Notes under the pieces: generated by a model
What the model was told of the DNA's origin: nothing
The model's input: the letters and a program-made list of their open reading frames with translations, nothing else
Database searches by the model: none
Position numbers and translations under genes: made by a program
Part shown: piece by piece, positions 54,459 through 63,531 of the stretch
How the letters are laid out: each line of letters starts with the position of its first letter
Position numbering within the stretch: the stretch's first letter is position 1
From: Chitinimonas taiwanensis DSM 18899
GTDB lineage: Bacteria > Pseudomonadota > Gammaproteobacteria > Burkholderiales > Chitinimonadaceae
Assembly: GCF_900119825.1 (NCBI RefSeq)
Contig: NZ_FPKR01000014.1
Location: 1-64,000 of the forward strand
Reading direction: 5' to 3'
DNA: 64,000 bases

Positions 54459-54650
54459 CTAGGCGCGCACATCAATCACATTGCCCAGATTGGGCGGATT
54501 GCTGGCGGGCTGCGGCAAGGCTTGCAGCAGGGTCATGGCATTCTGCGACTGGATATCCATGGCCTTGCGCAGCATCAGGATCGATGCCGTGGCCTGGGTA
54601 CTGGCCGCAGTGGCGTTGGACGCCGCATTGGCAACACTGGAAATATCCAT
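54459..54650 (-). CDS. YjfB-family small protein (putative motility-associated)
   Basis: The 63-residue protein begins MDISSVANAASNATAAST and ends NLGNVIDVRA, the conserved ends of the YjfB motility family. A central helix (ATASILMLRKAMDIQSQNAM) fits a small helical protein. The function is unknown; the family name reflects links with flagellar genes. AAAGGA lies five bases before the ATG, and a terminator follows. Confidence 0.85.
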   Translation of the reverse strand: MDISSVANAASNATAASTQATASILMLRKAMDIQSQNAMTLLQALPQPASNPPNLGNVIDVRA

Positions 54651-54731
54651 GCTTTTCCTTTCAAGGCTGAAACTGCACGCAAACTGATCGCTTTGATACG
54701 AGTCTTCTGCGAGACAGTTCCAGTCTATCGG

Positions 54732-55091
54732 CTATTTGCGTTTTTTCTTGAGTGATTTACTCGACTTGGCCTTGCTGCCAACGGCTTTCTTCTTACTCAC
54801 ACTGCGTTTACCGGCCTTGGCCTTGCTGTTCTTGCCGCGCTTGCTGAGCACCTTGCCACGCGTGTTCTTACTAGAAGCTGCCACGCGCGGCCGGCCAACC
54901 GGCTCAGCGGCGGCCGGCGTATCGCCTGGCAGCGGGGTATCGATGGCATTGACGGTGGCAGCGGGTACGACTTGCACGGCCGGCGGCTGCGCAATCGGCA
55001 AGGTCTCTTCTGCCAGAGCGAACAAGGGCAGCAGGCCGGCCAGCAAGAGCGGCAGGCCAAGGCGATAGAGGCGGGACAGGGAGGTCGACAT
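54732..55091 (-). CDS. Secreted protein with lysine-rich C-terminus, function unknown
   Basis: The 119-residue protein has a signal peptide (LYRLGLPLLLAGLLPLFALA-EE), a Pro/Ala-rich middle and a Lys/Ser/Ala-rich tail of about 50 residues containing repeats such as SKAKAGKRS, SKKKAVGSKAKSSK and LKKKRK. The tail resembles histone-H1-like or PhaF-like basic tails, but an exported basic protein may instead bind anionic surface polymers. ATG 55091 begins the signal peptide. Confidence 0.7.
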   Translation of the reverse strand: MSTSLSRLYRLGLPLLLAGLLPLFALAEETLPIAQPPAVQVVPAATVNAIDTPLPGDTPAAAEPVGRPRVAASSKNTRGKVLSKRGKNSKAKAGKRSVSKKKAVGSKAKSSKSLKKKRK

Positions 55092-55202
55092 GGATTCCAG
55101 CATTCTGCGAATAGGGGCAAAGCGGCGCCGCGAACACCTGGGGTGGCGGCGCAAAAAGAGGCGCGCATTTTAACGGTACTAAGCTCATGCCGCAGGCTTT
55201 GT

Positions 55203-55230
55203 TTTGCAGTGCGGCAAAGCTCCCTATAAT
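55203..55230 (+). promoter_or_regulatory. Sigma-70-like promoter for dapC
   Basis: A perfect TATAAT (55225-55230) with a TTTGCA (55203-55208) 16 bases upstream, ending 36 bases before the GTG start at 55266. Confidence 0.65.
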
Positions 55231-55265
55231 CGGGCGCTTTCCCGCCAGCCAGCTTGCGAGCCGCC

Positions 55266-56459
55266 GTGAACCCCCTGCTAGACCGCCTGCAGCCCTATCC
55301 GTTCCAACGCCTGAAGGCCCTGCTCGGCCCCGTCGTGCCCAGTGCCGATCTGCGCGCAATCGACCTGTCCATCGGCGAGCCCAAACACCCGACCCCGCAG
55401 CTGATTAAGGACGCGCTGAGCGCCAATTTCGCCGGCCTGGCCCAGTACCCTGCCACGCTCGGCTCCCCAGCGCTGCGCGGCGCGATAGCCGACTGGCTCG
55501 CGCAGCGCTATGACATTGCCCGCCCCGACGCCGAGCGCGAGGTGCTGCCGGTCAATGGCAGCCGTGAAGCACTATTCAGCTTTGTGCAAGCCGTGATTGA
55601 TCCCAGTGGCGGCGCGAAGCCGGTGGTGATCTCGCCCAATCCCTTCTATCAGATCTACGAAGGCGCGGCCCTGCTGGCCGGCGCCGAACCGTATTACCTG
55701 AACTGCGACGCGGCGCAGCGCTTTCAGCCCGACTGGGCCAGCGTGCCCGAGGCGATCTGGCAGCGCACCCAGCTGGTCTTCGTCTGCTCGCCCGGCAATC
55801 CAACCGGCGCAGTGATGAACCTGGACGACTGGCGCCAGCTGTTCGCGCTGTCCGACCGTTACGGTTTCGTGATCGCCAGCGACGAATGCTATTCGGAAAT
55901 CTGGTTCGACACGCCCCCCCTGGGCGGCCTGCAAGCCGCGCGCCAGCTCGGGCGCGATTACACGCGCCTAGTGGTGTTCTCCAGCCTGTCCAAACGCTCG
56001 AACGCGCCCGGCCTGCGTTCGGGTTTCGTGGCCGGCGATGCCGCCATCCTGGCCGGCTTCCTGCTCTATCGCACCTATCATGGCTCGGCCATGTCGGCCA
56101 CCGTGCAGGCAGCCAGCGCAGCCGCCTGGCGTGATGAAGCGCATGTAGAGGCCAACCGCGCCGAGTACCGGGCCAAGTTCGAGGCGGTGGTGCCGCTCTT
56201 GGCCGGCCCGCTGGCGGCCGAGTGGCCGGATGCCGCCTTTTATCTGTGGGCCCAGGTGCCGGCGCGCTATCAGGGCAATGATGTGGCCTTCTGTCGCGAT
56301 CTATATGCACACTGCCGCGTGACCGTGCTGCCCGGCTCCTATCTGGCACGCGAGGCCCACGGCAGCAATCCGGGCGCCGGACGCATCCGCATCGCGCTGG
56401 TGGCGCCGCTGGCAGATTGCATTGAAGGCGCACAGCGCATTGCGGCCTTCTCCGACTGA
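55266..56459 (+). CDS. dapC: Succinyldiaminopimelate transaminase
   Basis: The 397-residue fold-type I aminotransferase starts NPLLDRLQPYPFQRLKALL and has LSIGEPKHPTP, LPVNGSREALFSF, CSPGNPTGAV, DECYSEIWFD and the PLP lysine in SSLSKRSNAPGLRSGFV. These match DapC of the succinylase lysine/diaminopimelate route. GTG 55266 is the start; an upstream TTG (55254) is less likely. It is followed by an ABM-type gene and dapD. Confidence 0.93.
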   Translation: MNPLLDRLQPYPFQRLKALLGPVVPSADLRAIDLSIGEPKHPTPQLIKDALSANFAGLAQYPATLGSPALRGAIADWLAQRYDIARPDAEREVLPVNGSREALFSFVQAVIDPSGGAKPVVISPNPFYQIYEGAALLAGAEPYYLNCDAAQRFQPDWASVPEAIWQRTQLVFVCSPGNPTGAVMNLDDWRQLFALSDRYGFVIASDECYSEIWFDTPPLGGLQAARQLGRDYTRLVVFSSLSKRSNAPGLRSGFVAGDAAILAGFLLYRTYHGSAMSATVQAASAAAWRDEAHVEANRAEYRAKFEAVVPLLAGPLAAEWPDAAFYLWAQVPARYQGNDVAFCRDLYAHCRVTVLPGSYLAREAHGSNPGAGRIRIALVAPLADCIEGAQRIAAFSD

Positions 56460-56463
56460 CGCC

Positions 56464-56808
56464 ATGTATAGCGCGACCTTTATTTTCGATACGCTGCAGT
56501 TCGATGCGGCCTTTCATACGCTCGACGCCGAGATCGCCGCCGCTGCGCGCCAGACCGACGGTTATCTGGGCGAGGAAGCCTGGGAAGACCCGAAGAGTGG
56601 CCGCATCGCCAATGTCTATTACTGGTCCAGCGAAGCCGGCCTGCACGCCCTGATGCAGCACCCGCGCCACCTGGAAGCCAAACGTCAGTACAGCCAGTGG
56701 CTGAGCGGCTATCAGGTCATTATTGCCCAGGTGCTGCACAGCTACGGCGATGGGCAGATTGCCCACCCGACCCGAATCAAAGCGGCCGACGCCCCAGCAT
56801 CGGCCTGA
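56464..56808 (+). CDS. Antibiotic biosynthesis monooxygenase (ABM)-fold protein
   Basis: This 114-residue protein has the ABM-type ferredoxin-like fold pattern: [72 protein letters not shown]. Such proteins are small cofactor-free oxygenases or heme-degrading relatives. It starts four bases after dapC and ends 25 bases before dapD, so it is cotranscribed with lysine-pathway genes; no link is known. Confidence 0.8.
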   Translation: MYSATFIFDTLQFDAAFHTLDAEIAAAARQTDGYLGEEAWEDPKSGRIANVYYWSSEAGLHALMQHPRHLEAKRQYSQWLSGYQVIIAQVLHSYGDGQIAHPTRIKAADAPASA

Positions 56809-56833
56809 ACCCCAACCCAGCGAAAGCCCCGCC

Positions 56834-57658
<825 letters not shown>

Positions 57659-57668
57659 TAGACCCGGT

Positions 57669-57709
57669 GCCAGCCAGGGCGGTCTGATGCAACGGCCGCC
57701 CTGGCTGGC
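57669..57709 (+). terminator. 14-bp stem-loop after dapD
   Basis: GCCAGCCAGGGCGG (57669-57682) and CCGCCCTGGCTGGC (57696-57709) form a perfect stem with a 13-base loop; a T7 run follows only 16 bases later. It is probably a transcription end, though not a textbook intrinsic terminator. Confidence 0.6.
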
Positions 57710-57746
57710 GTGCTAGACTCGCTGCGTTTTTTTCCTCGGCCCGACC

Positions 57747-59351
57747 ATGTCCTGCCCCACTGCCGAACTGCAGAAGAAAGCCGACGTGCTACGCACGACC
57801 TGGCAGGCCTATCGCGCCCGGCCGGGCTTCGAGCAATTCGTCGAATTCGCGATCACCCAGTCCAGCTTTGCCGAATTTCTGCAGGCCAAGGGCCTGTCTG
57901 GCCTGCACCAGACCGCGCGCGATCTTGAGCAGCAGGCGCTTGGCCTGTTCGGCGACGAACTCAGCCACCCGATTGCACCGACCGAACTCGGCGCGCTGGA
58001 CGACCGTCTGCAAGGCCTGCTGCAACGCATTGCCGCCTATATCAGCCAGAGCAGCCACCCGCTGCCCGACCGGCGTGCCGGCGAAGTACCGGGTTCGGAC
58101 AGCGATCTCGGCCCGGCGCGGCGCATCTGGTATGTGGGCCAGCAGGTATCGCAATGGCAGGAGCTGATGCTGCAGCTCGGTTACTTCGGCATCGATGTCG
58201 AGCAGCACCCGCCCACCGCCCAGCCCGATCAGCGCGATGAGCCGTTTATCGTGCTGTTCGACACCCAAGGCCTGGACGCCGCCCAATGGACCGAGCATCT
58301 GCGTGCACTGCGCCAGCGCTTTGCCGCCAGCAAGCTGATTGCCCTGTGTGTGCCGAGTGATTTCGCCAGCCTGCAGCTCGCGCTGTCGGCCGGCTGCGAT
58401 TTCTGCTTCCCGCAGGGCACGCCGCAGACGACGGTGATGGGCAAGATCCTCGAACTGAATGGCAGCGAGGAGGAAGACCCCTACCGCGTGCTGGTGGTAG
58501 AAGACTCGCTGACCGCCACTAAGCTGATCCAGCGCAGCCTGAACGAGAGCGGCGTGGAAAGCCTGGCCATCGCCCATCCGCGCGATGTGCTGACCACCCT
58601 GCACCGCTACCAGCCCGACCTGATCCTGATGGATATGTATATGCCAGGCTGCACCGGCGTGGAGGCGGCGCGGGTGATACGCCAGCATGCCGAATTCCTG
58701 TCCATTCCCATCGTTTACCTGTCAGGCGAGACCGATGTGGCGCTGCAGATCGACGCGCTGCGGCTGGGCGGCGATCACTTTCTGACCAAGCCCTTCAACC
58801 CGGTCATCCTGAATGCCATCGTGAAAAGCAAGATCGAGCGCTACCGCGCGCTGCGTCGCTCGATGTTCCACGACAGCCTGACCGGCCTGCTCAATCACAC
58901 CAGCTCCAAGCAGCGCCTCGACAGCGCACTGGGCACCGCCGCGGCCGAGCATGTGCCACTGGCCGCCGCGATGATCGATATCGATCACTTCAAGAAGGTC
59001 AATGACAACTACGGCCACCCGGTCGGCGACCAGATCATCCGCAGCCTGGCCTGGCTGCTCAAGCAGCGCCTGCGCAAGACCGATATCGTCGGCCGCTACG
59101 GCGGTGAGGAATTCATGGTCGCCTTGCCCGGCGCCAGCAGCGCACAGGCCCTGCAGGTGCTTGACCGCATCCGCCACGACTTTGCCCAGATCCGCCATCC
59201 CTTCGGCGGCAGCTGGTTCAACACCACCTTCTCCTGCGGCATTGCCAGCTTTCCCCATATCAGCCATGGCGAAGCGCTGGTGAAGGCCGCCGACGAGGCG
59301 CTCTACCAGGCCAAACGCGCCGGGCGTGATCGCATCGTCACGCAAGACTGA
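57747..59351 (+). CDS. Response-regulator diguanylate cyclase (REC-GGDEF)
   Basis: The 534-residue protein has a helical N-terminal region, a degenerate receiver-like segment (about 125-235), a typical receiver domain (about 247-365) with VLVVEDS, phospho-acceptor LILMDMYMPG and TKPF, and a GGDEF domain with the active site RYGGEEF (452-456). An RxxD I-site (RKTD, 443-446) lies five residues before it, giving product inhibition by c-di-GMP. It is PleD-like in layout. No histidine kinase is encoded nearby. Confidence 0.94.
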   Translation: MSCPTAELQKKADVLRTTWQAYRARPGFEQFVEFAITQSSFAEFLQAKGLSGLHQTARDLEQQALGLFGDELSHPIAPTELGALDDRLQGLLQRIAAYISQSSHPLPDRRAGEVPGSDSDLGPARRIWYVGQQVSQWQELMLQLGYFGIDVEQHPPTAQPDQRDEPFIVLFDTQGLDAAQWTEHLRALRQRFAASKLIALCVPSDFASLQLALSAGCDFCFPQGTPQTTVMGKILELNGSEEEDPYRVLVVEDSLTATKLIQRSLNESGVESLAIAHPRDVLTTLHRYQPDLILMDMYMPGCTGVEAARVIRQHAEFLSIPIVYLSGETDVALQIDALRLGGDHFLTKPFNPVILNAIVKSKIERYRALRRSMFHDSLTGLLNHTSSKQRLDSALGTAAAEHVPLAAAMIDIDHFKKVNDNYGHPVGDQIIRSLAWLLKQRLRKTDIVGRYGGEEFMVALPGASSAQALQVLDRIRHDFAQIRHPFGGSWFNTTFSCGIASFPHISHGEALVKAADEALYQAKRAGRDRIVTQD

Positions 59352-59431
59352 GCACCGTCGGGCACCCAACCCACCCCGGGCGGTCCAAGCCGGGTCAGCC
59401 AAGCCACTTAACGCGGAAGACCGCCACAGCC

Positions 59432-60802
59432 ATGCACGCACTCCCCGCCCAGATTTTCAAGGCTTACGACATCCGCGGCCTGGTCGGCAAGGAGCTCGAC
59501 GCCCCGACCCTGTTCCTGATCGGCCGCGCCATCGGCAGCGAGGCGCTGGCACGCCAGCAGACCCGCCTGGTGCTCGGCCGCGATGGCCGCCTGTCCAGCC
59601 CGGCCCTGGCAGCCGCACTATGCGAGGGCCTATTGGCTAGCGGCGTGGCGGTCATCGATATCGGCCTCGTACCCACGCCCCTGGTCTGGTTCGCCGCCCA
59701 CCAGCTGGAAACCCTGTCCGGCGTGATGCTGACCGGCAGCCATAACCCGCCCGATTACAACGGGGTCAAGATCATGCTCGGCGGCGAGACGCTGGCCGGT
59801 ACGGCCATCCAGGCCCTGCGCGCGCGCATCGCGGCAGGCGAGCTGGCGGCCGGTGTCGGTAGCTACAGCCAGGCCGATGTGCGCGAGGCCTACTACCAGC
59901 GCATCACAGCCGATATCAAGCTGCACCGCCGTGTCAGCGTGGTGGTGGACGCCGGCAATGGCGCAGGCGGGCCGATTGCGCCGGTGCTGTACCGGCGCCT
60001 CGGCTGCCGCGTGCGCGAGCTGTTCTGCGAGGTGGACGGCCGCTTCCCCCATCACCATCCCGACCCGGCCAAACCGGCCAATCTGCAGGATCTGAGCCAG
60101 GCACTGGCGCTGACCGATGCCGAATTCGGCCTCGCTTTCGACGGCGATGCCGACCGACTCGGTGTGGTGTGTAAGGATGGCGAGATCATCTATCCCGATA
60201 GGCTGCTGATGCTGTTCGCGGCCGATGCACTGAGCCGCCAGCCAGGCGGCAAGATCGTCTACGACGTGAAGTCGAGCCGCCTCTTGGTGCCCTGGGTCAA
60301 GCAGAACAAGGGCAAGGCGGTGATGGCACGCACCGGCCACAGCTATATGAAGGCCAAGATGAAGGAGACCGGCGCGCTGGTCGGCGGCGAGCTGTCCGGC
60401 CATCTGTTCTTCGCCGAGCGCTGGTATGGCTTTGACGACGGCATCTACGCGGGCGCCCGCCTGTTGGAAATCCTCTCCCAGGTCGATGACCCGAGTGAGC
60501 TGCTCAAACGCCTGCCGCAGGGGGCCAGCACGCCCGAGCTGCAGATTGATATGGCCGAGGGCGAGGCGCAGGCGCTGATCGAACGCCTCAAACAGGGCGC
60601 GCATTTCAAGGATGCCGAACTGATCACACTCGATGGGTTGCGGGTCGAATACGAGGACGGCTTCGGCCTTCTGCGTGCGTCAAACACCACGCCCAGCCTG
60701 GTACTGCGCTTCGAGGGCGACGACAGCAAGGCGCTCAAGCGCATCCAGGCCGAATTCCGCAAGCTGCTCAGCAAGGCCATCGCCAACCCGCTACCGTTCT
60801 GA
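59432..60802 (+). CDS. Phosphomannomutase/phosphoglucomutase (AlgC type)
   Basis: The 456-residue alpha-D-phosphohexomutase starts [15 protein letters not shown] and has the phosphoserine loop LTGSHNPPDYNGVK, metal loop FDGDADRLG, sugar loop GGELSGHLFF and phosphate loop LRASNTTPSLVLRF. These favour the AlgC type acting on both mannose and glucose phosphates. It duplicates in part the enzyme at 28975-30354. GGAAG precedes the ATG. Confidence 0.94.
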   Translation: MHALPAQIFKAYDIRGLVGKELDAPTLFLIGRAIGSEALARQQTRLVLGRDGRLSSPALAAALCEGLLASGVAVIDIGLVPTPLVWFAAHQLETLSGVMLTGSHNPPDYNGVKIMLGGETLAGTAIQALRARIAAGELAAGVGSYSQADVREAYYQRITADIKLHRRVSVVVDAGNGAGGPIAPVLYRRLGCRVRELFCEVDGRFPHHHPDPAKPANLQDLSQALALTDAEFGLAFDGDADRLGVVCKDGEIIYPDRLLMLFAADALSRQPGGKIVYDVKSSRLLVPWVKQNKGKAVMARTGHSYMKAKMKETGALVGGELSGHLFFAERWYGFDDGIYAGARLLEILSQVDDPSELLKRLPQGASTPELQIDMAEGEAQALIERLKQGAHFKDAELITLDGLRVEYEDGFGLLRASNTTPSLVLRFEGDDSKALKRIQAEFRKLLSKAIANPLPF

Positions 60803-60855
60803 ACGCTGGCCAGGGTTTAAAGCGGCGCAGGAGGATGAGCTGATCAGCGCATCCG

Positions 60856-61587
60856 CTAGCGGTAGCGCGCCAGAATCGCCTGAAGGCTGCCATCGGCCTG
60901 CATGGCCAGGAAGGCCGCTTCCAGCGCCGGAATGGCATCCTGCTGGGCCGAGCGGCGCGAGAAGGCGATATAGGACGGCTTGCCCGCCACCACCCAGCTC
61001 GCCTTCTGCAAGGCCAAGCCCTCGCGGCGCAGCAGCCAGTCACCTTCCTGCTCGGGCAATAACGCTACATCACTGCGCGCGGCGGCCACCTTGCGCAAGG
61101 CGGTCAGTGAGTCATTGCACAGATCGCGCCGCATCCGGGTATCCGCATCGAACTGGTCGAAGAATTTCTTGCCCGCTTCCACTGAGACCAGCAGGCCATC
61201 CAGATCCTCATAGCGCTGGATATTCGCCCCACCCGGCCGCACGTAGAAGGCCTTGTTGGCGGGCGGGAAGCTCGCGTGCAGATAGTGCATGAACTGCTCA
61301 CGCTCGCTGCTGCGGTTCGGGCCCAGCATCAGGTCGGCCTGGCCCTGCTCCATCATCATCAGCGCCCGCTTGGGCGGCACCTCGCTGAACTTCAGGCGGT
61401 AGCCACTGCGCTTGGCCAGGGCCTGCATCACATCGCAGTAGATGCCGCTGCAATTGCCCTGCACCACGATGCGAAAAGGCGGCGCATGGTCACCGACCAC
61501 ATGCAGCAGCTTGTCGGGCTCGGATGCCTGCGCCAGCAAGCTCAAACCGTACAAGCCACACAGGAATCCGCTGCCTAGCCGTGTCAT
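60856..61587 (-). CDS. Periplasmic solute-binding protein, family 3-like
   Basis: The 243-residue protein has a signal peptide (LGSGFLCGLYGLSLLAQAS) and the polar amino-acid-binding fold: DHAPPFRIVVQGNCSGIYCDVMQALAKRSG, EVPPKRALMMMEQGQADLMLGPN, and RSSEREQFMHYLHASFP. No permease or ATPase gene is adjacent, so it may be an orphan binding protein or a sensor. It converges with the mutase gene. Confidence 0.85.
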   Translation of the reverse strand: MTRLGSGFLCGLYGLSLLAQASEPDKLLHVVGDHAPPFRIVVQGNCSGIYCDVMQALAKRSGYRLKFSEVPPKRALMMMEQGQADLMLGPNRSSEREQFMHYLHASFPPANKAFYVRPGGANIQRYEDLDGLLVSVEAGKKFFDQFDADTRMRRDLCNDSLTALRKVAAARSDVALLPEQEGDWLLRREGLALQKASWVVAGKPSYIAFSRRSAQQDAIPALEAAFLAMQADGSLQAILARYR

Positions 61588-61653
61588 TCGCCTCGTCCGA
61601 GATGGGGTGGGAGCTTGGAATGTAGCGCCTGGGCGGCGCGCCGCAAGCCCTTT

Positions 61654-62580
61654 CTAGCGCCGGCGCAGCCAGATCACGCGCGGTACCTGGTCACCATTGC
61701 GTTCCAGCAAGGCGCGATAGGCAATCGTGACGCGACCGAAACGGGCATCGACCTCGCTAAGAAAATACTCGCTGCGCACATCGGCCACATTGGGCAGATT
61801 CTCGTTGCGCACGCTCTCGGGCAGCGCATCGCGGAAGGCATCGATGGTCTGGAACGGTGCCGTAACGCGTTCGCGTACCAGCGCATCGGCCTGGCTCTTG
61901 TCGAGGCCGGGCAACAGCGCGGCCATGACCGCGGCCGGTGCGAAATTCACATTGATCTTGCTGGTGCGCGGCAGGGCGATCAGCAAGGGACGCAGCTTCT
62001 CCACGCTCTCGGCCGTGAAGCCGCGCACCTGACGCAGCTCGTCCAGGTCGAACAGCAGGCGGTTGGCCGTGCGCCGCGCCGGGGTCTCGGCCAGGTACTC
62101 GCGGTCTTCCGCCCCGCCCGGATAGCGGGTTTCCGAATCAGCATCCAGCCAGTCGAGCACCGCATTGGCCAGGTCAGGCGACAGGCCCTCGCCTTCCAGC
62201 AGGGTCTTGAAGGCGCGCAGATCGGGCTCGCTGACCGCGCCATCGCGCAGCAGATTGTTCAGATTGAAGCGGCCCTGCGCGTCGTAGATCGCACCACCCG
62301 CACTGCCCTGCTCGACCGGCAGATTGGGAATCGGGATCGCCCAGGCCTCGTTGGCCGCGTCGTAATTATTCTCGCGCGCATCGCCACGCAGGGTCAGCCG
62401 GCTCAGATTGACTGCCGCGCGTGCCACGCCGCGCGCCTGGATCAGGTCATGCTGGTTTTCCACCTGGCGCAGCCACAGGCTGTGGCGGAAGGCCATCGCC
62501 CCGGCAATGGCCGCCACCAGGGCAGCCACGGCCACGGCGGTAATGATGGCAATGCCGCGTTGGCGAGCGAGACGGGTCAT
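61654..62580 (-). CDS. gspK: Type II secretion minor pseudopilin GspK
   Basis: The 308-residue protein begins with RQRGIAIITAVAVAALVAAIAG, a type IV pilin-like N-terminus without the usual Glu at position 5, as is normal for GspK. FNLNNLL, LLDWLDAD-like stretches and KINVNFAPAAVMAALLPGL in the body are typical. It caps the pseudopilus. ATG 62580 overlaps the gspJ stop (ATGA). Confidence 0.93.
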   Translation of the reverse strand: MTRLARQRGIAIITAVAVAALVAAIAGAMAFRHSLWLRQVENQHDLIQARGVARAAVNLSRLTLRGDARENNYDAANEAWAIPIPNLPVEQGSAGGAIYDAQGRFNLNNLLRDGAVSEPDLRAFKTLLEGEGLSPDLANAVLDWLDADSETRYPGGAEDREYLAETPARRTANRLLFDLDELRQVRGFTAESVEKLRPLLIALPRTSKINVNFAPAAVMAALLPGLDKSQADALVRERVTAPFQTIDAFRDALPESVRNENLPNVADVRSEYFLSEVDARFGRVTIAYRALLERNGDQVPRVIWLRRR

Positions 62581-63173
62581 GGCAGCACGAACAAACGGGT
62601 GATGGTTTCGCCGCTCTGCAAGGTCAGCACCAGCTCCACGCCGCGCGGCAATTGCCCGGCGCTCGGGCCCTGCGGCCAGGCCAGCTGCCATTGGCCGCCG
62701 GCATCGAGGAAGCGCACCTGGAAGCTGGCGACTTTTTCCAGCAGCGGCAAGGCGGTCGGGGCGCTACGCGGCGCCAGGTCCAGCGTGGGCCAGAGCAGCA
62801 GTTCCAGCGTGCCCTCGCGCAAGCGGTAGCCAAGGTGCACCAGCTGCCCACCATCGAAGCGCACCAGCTCGAGCTGCGCGCCATTCGCATCGATGGCGCC
62901 CGCGCTGCCGCGCACCGGCGCCTGGGTGGTGCCGCCCTCATCCATCCACTGCCGGTTGGCCACCTGGGAAAAATCTTCGTCGAAGCGGGCCAGGGCCACG
63001 GTCAACTCGCGCCATTTGCGATTGTCGGCGTCCATCACCTGCTTGGTAGTGGCCATGCGCGCCACGCCCTGATAGGCAATCACCGCCAGCACGCTGAATA
63101 CCGCCAGCGCGATCAGGATCTCGATCAGGGTGAAGCCGGCCGCGCGGCGCAGGCTAAGGTTAGCGCGGAACAT
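62577..63173 (-). CDS. gspJ: Type II secretion minor pseudopilin GspJ
   Basis: The 198-residue protein has the prepilin cleavage site RRAAG/FTLIEILIALAVFSVL and body motifs (TKQVMDADNRKWRELTVALARFDEDFSQVANR) of GspJ. The start is one of three in-frame codons (63188 TTG, 63182 and 63173 ATG) that overlap the end of gspI; the last gives a normal short leader. Confidence 0.93.
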   Translation of the reverse strand: MFRANLSLRRAAGFTLIEILIALAVFSVLAVIAYQGVARMATTKQVMDADNRKWRELTVALARFDEDFSQVANRQWMDEGGTTQAPVRGSAGAIDANGAQLELVRFDGGQLVHLGYRLREGTLELLLWPTLDLAPRSAPTALPLLEKVASFQVRFLDAGGQWQLAWPQGPSAGQLPRGVELVLTLQSGETITRLFVLP

Positions 63174-63531
63174 TGGCCACATAACCAATCAGCACGATAT
63201 CGGCATGCTCGGGCTTGCCAGGTTCGAACACGCGGATCTCGACGCGGCGGAAGGATTTGTTCGGGGTTTCCGACACCGTTTCACGCCAGGCGAAATCCAG
63301 CCCAGCCTGCTGCTCACGGCCTTCATTGACGCCGGTGTCGGGAAACATGTCCTTGGCCGCATAGCTATTCAGGCGGTTCTGCGCGACCCAGCCACCGGCC
63401 AGATGGCGATGCAGGACCAGCGAGCCTTCGCTGACCGTCAGGGTGGCGCGTACCGCCGCCGCCAGGGCAATACCGAGCACGGCCAGAGCGATCAGTACCT
63501 CGATCAGGGTGAAGCCGCGCGCAGGCCTCAT
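63160..63531 (-). CDS. gspI: Type II secretion minor pseudopilin GspI
   Basis: A 123-residue pseudopilin with a very short leader and cleavage site PARG/FTLIEVLIALAVLGIAL and the GspI-typical WVAQNRLNSYAA. It overlaps gspH by four bases and gspJ by about 14. It forms the tip complex with GspJ and GspK. Confidence 0.94.
   Translation of the reverse strand: MRPARGFTLIEVLIALAVLGIALAAAVRATLTVSEGSLVLHRHLAGGWVAQNRLNSYAAKDMFPDTGVNEGREQQAGLDFAWRETVSETPNKSFRRVEIRVFEPGKPEHADIVLIGYVANVPR

Noticed and set aside
61615-62829. Plus-strand frame of about 400 codons opposite gspK and gspJ
   Set aside because: The minus strand carries a clear pseudopilin operon; this is its shadow.
63226-63240. GGTTCGAAC resembling a tRNA T-loop
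   Set aside because: It lies inside gspI without an acceptor or anticodon stem around it.
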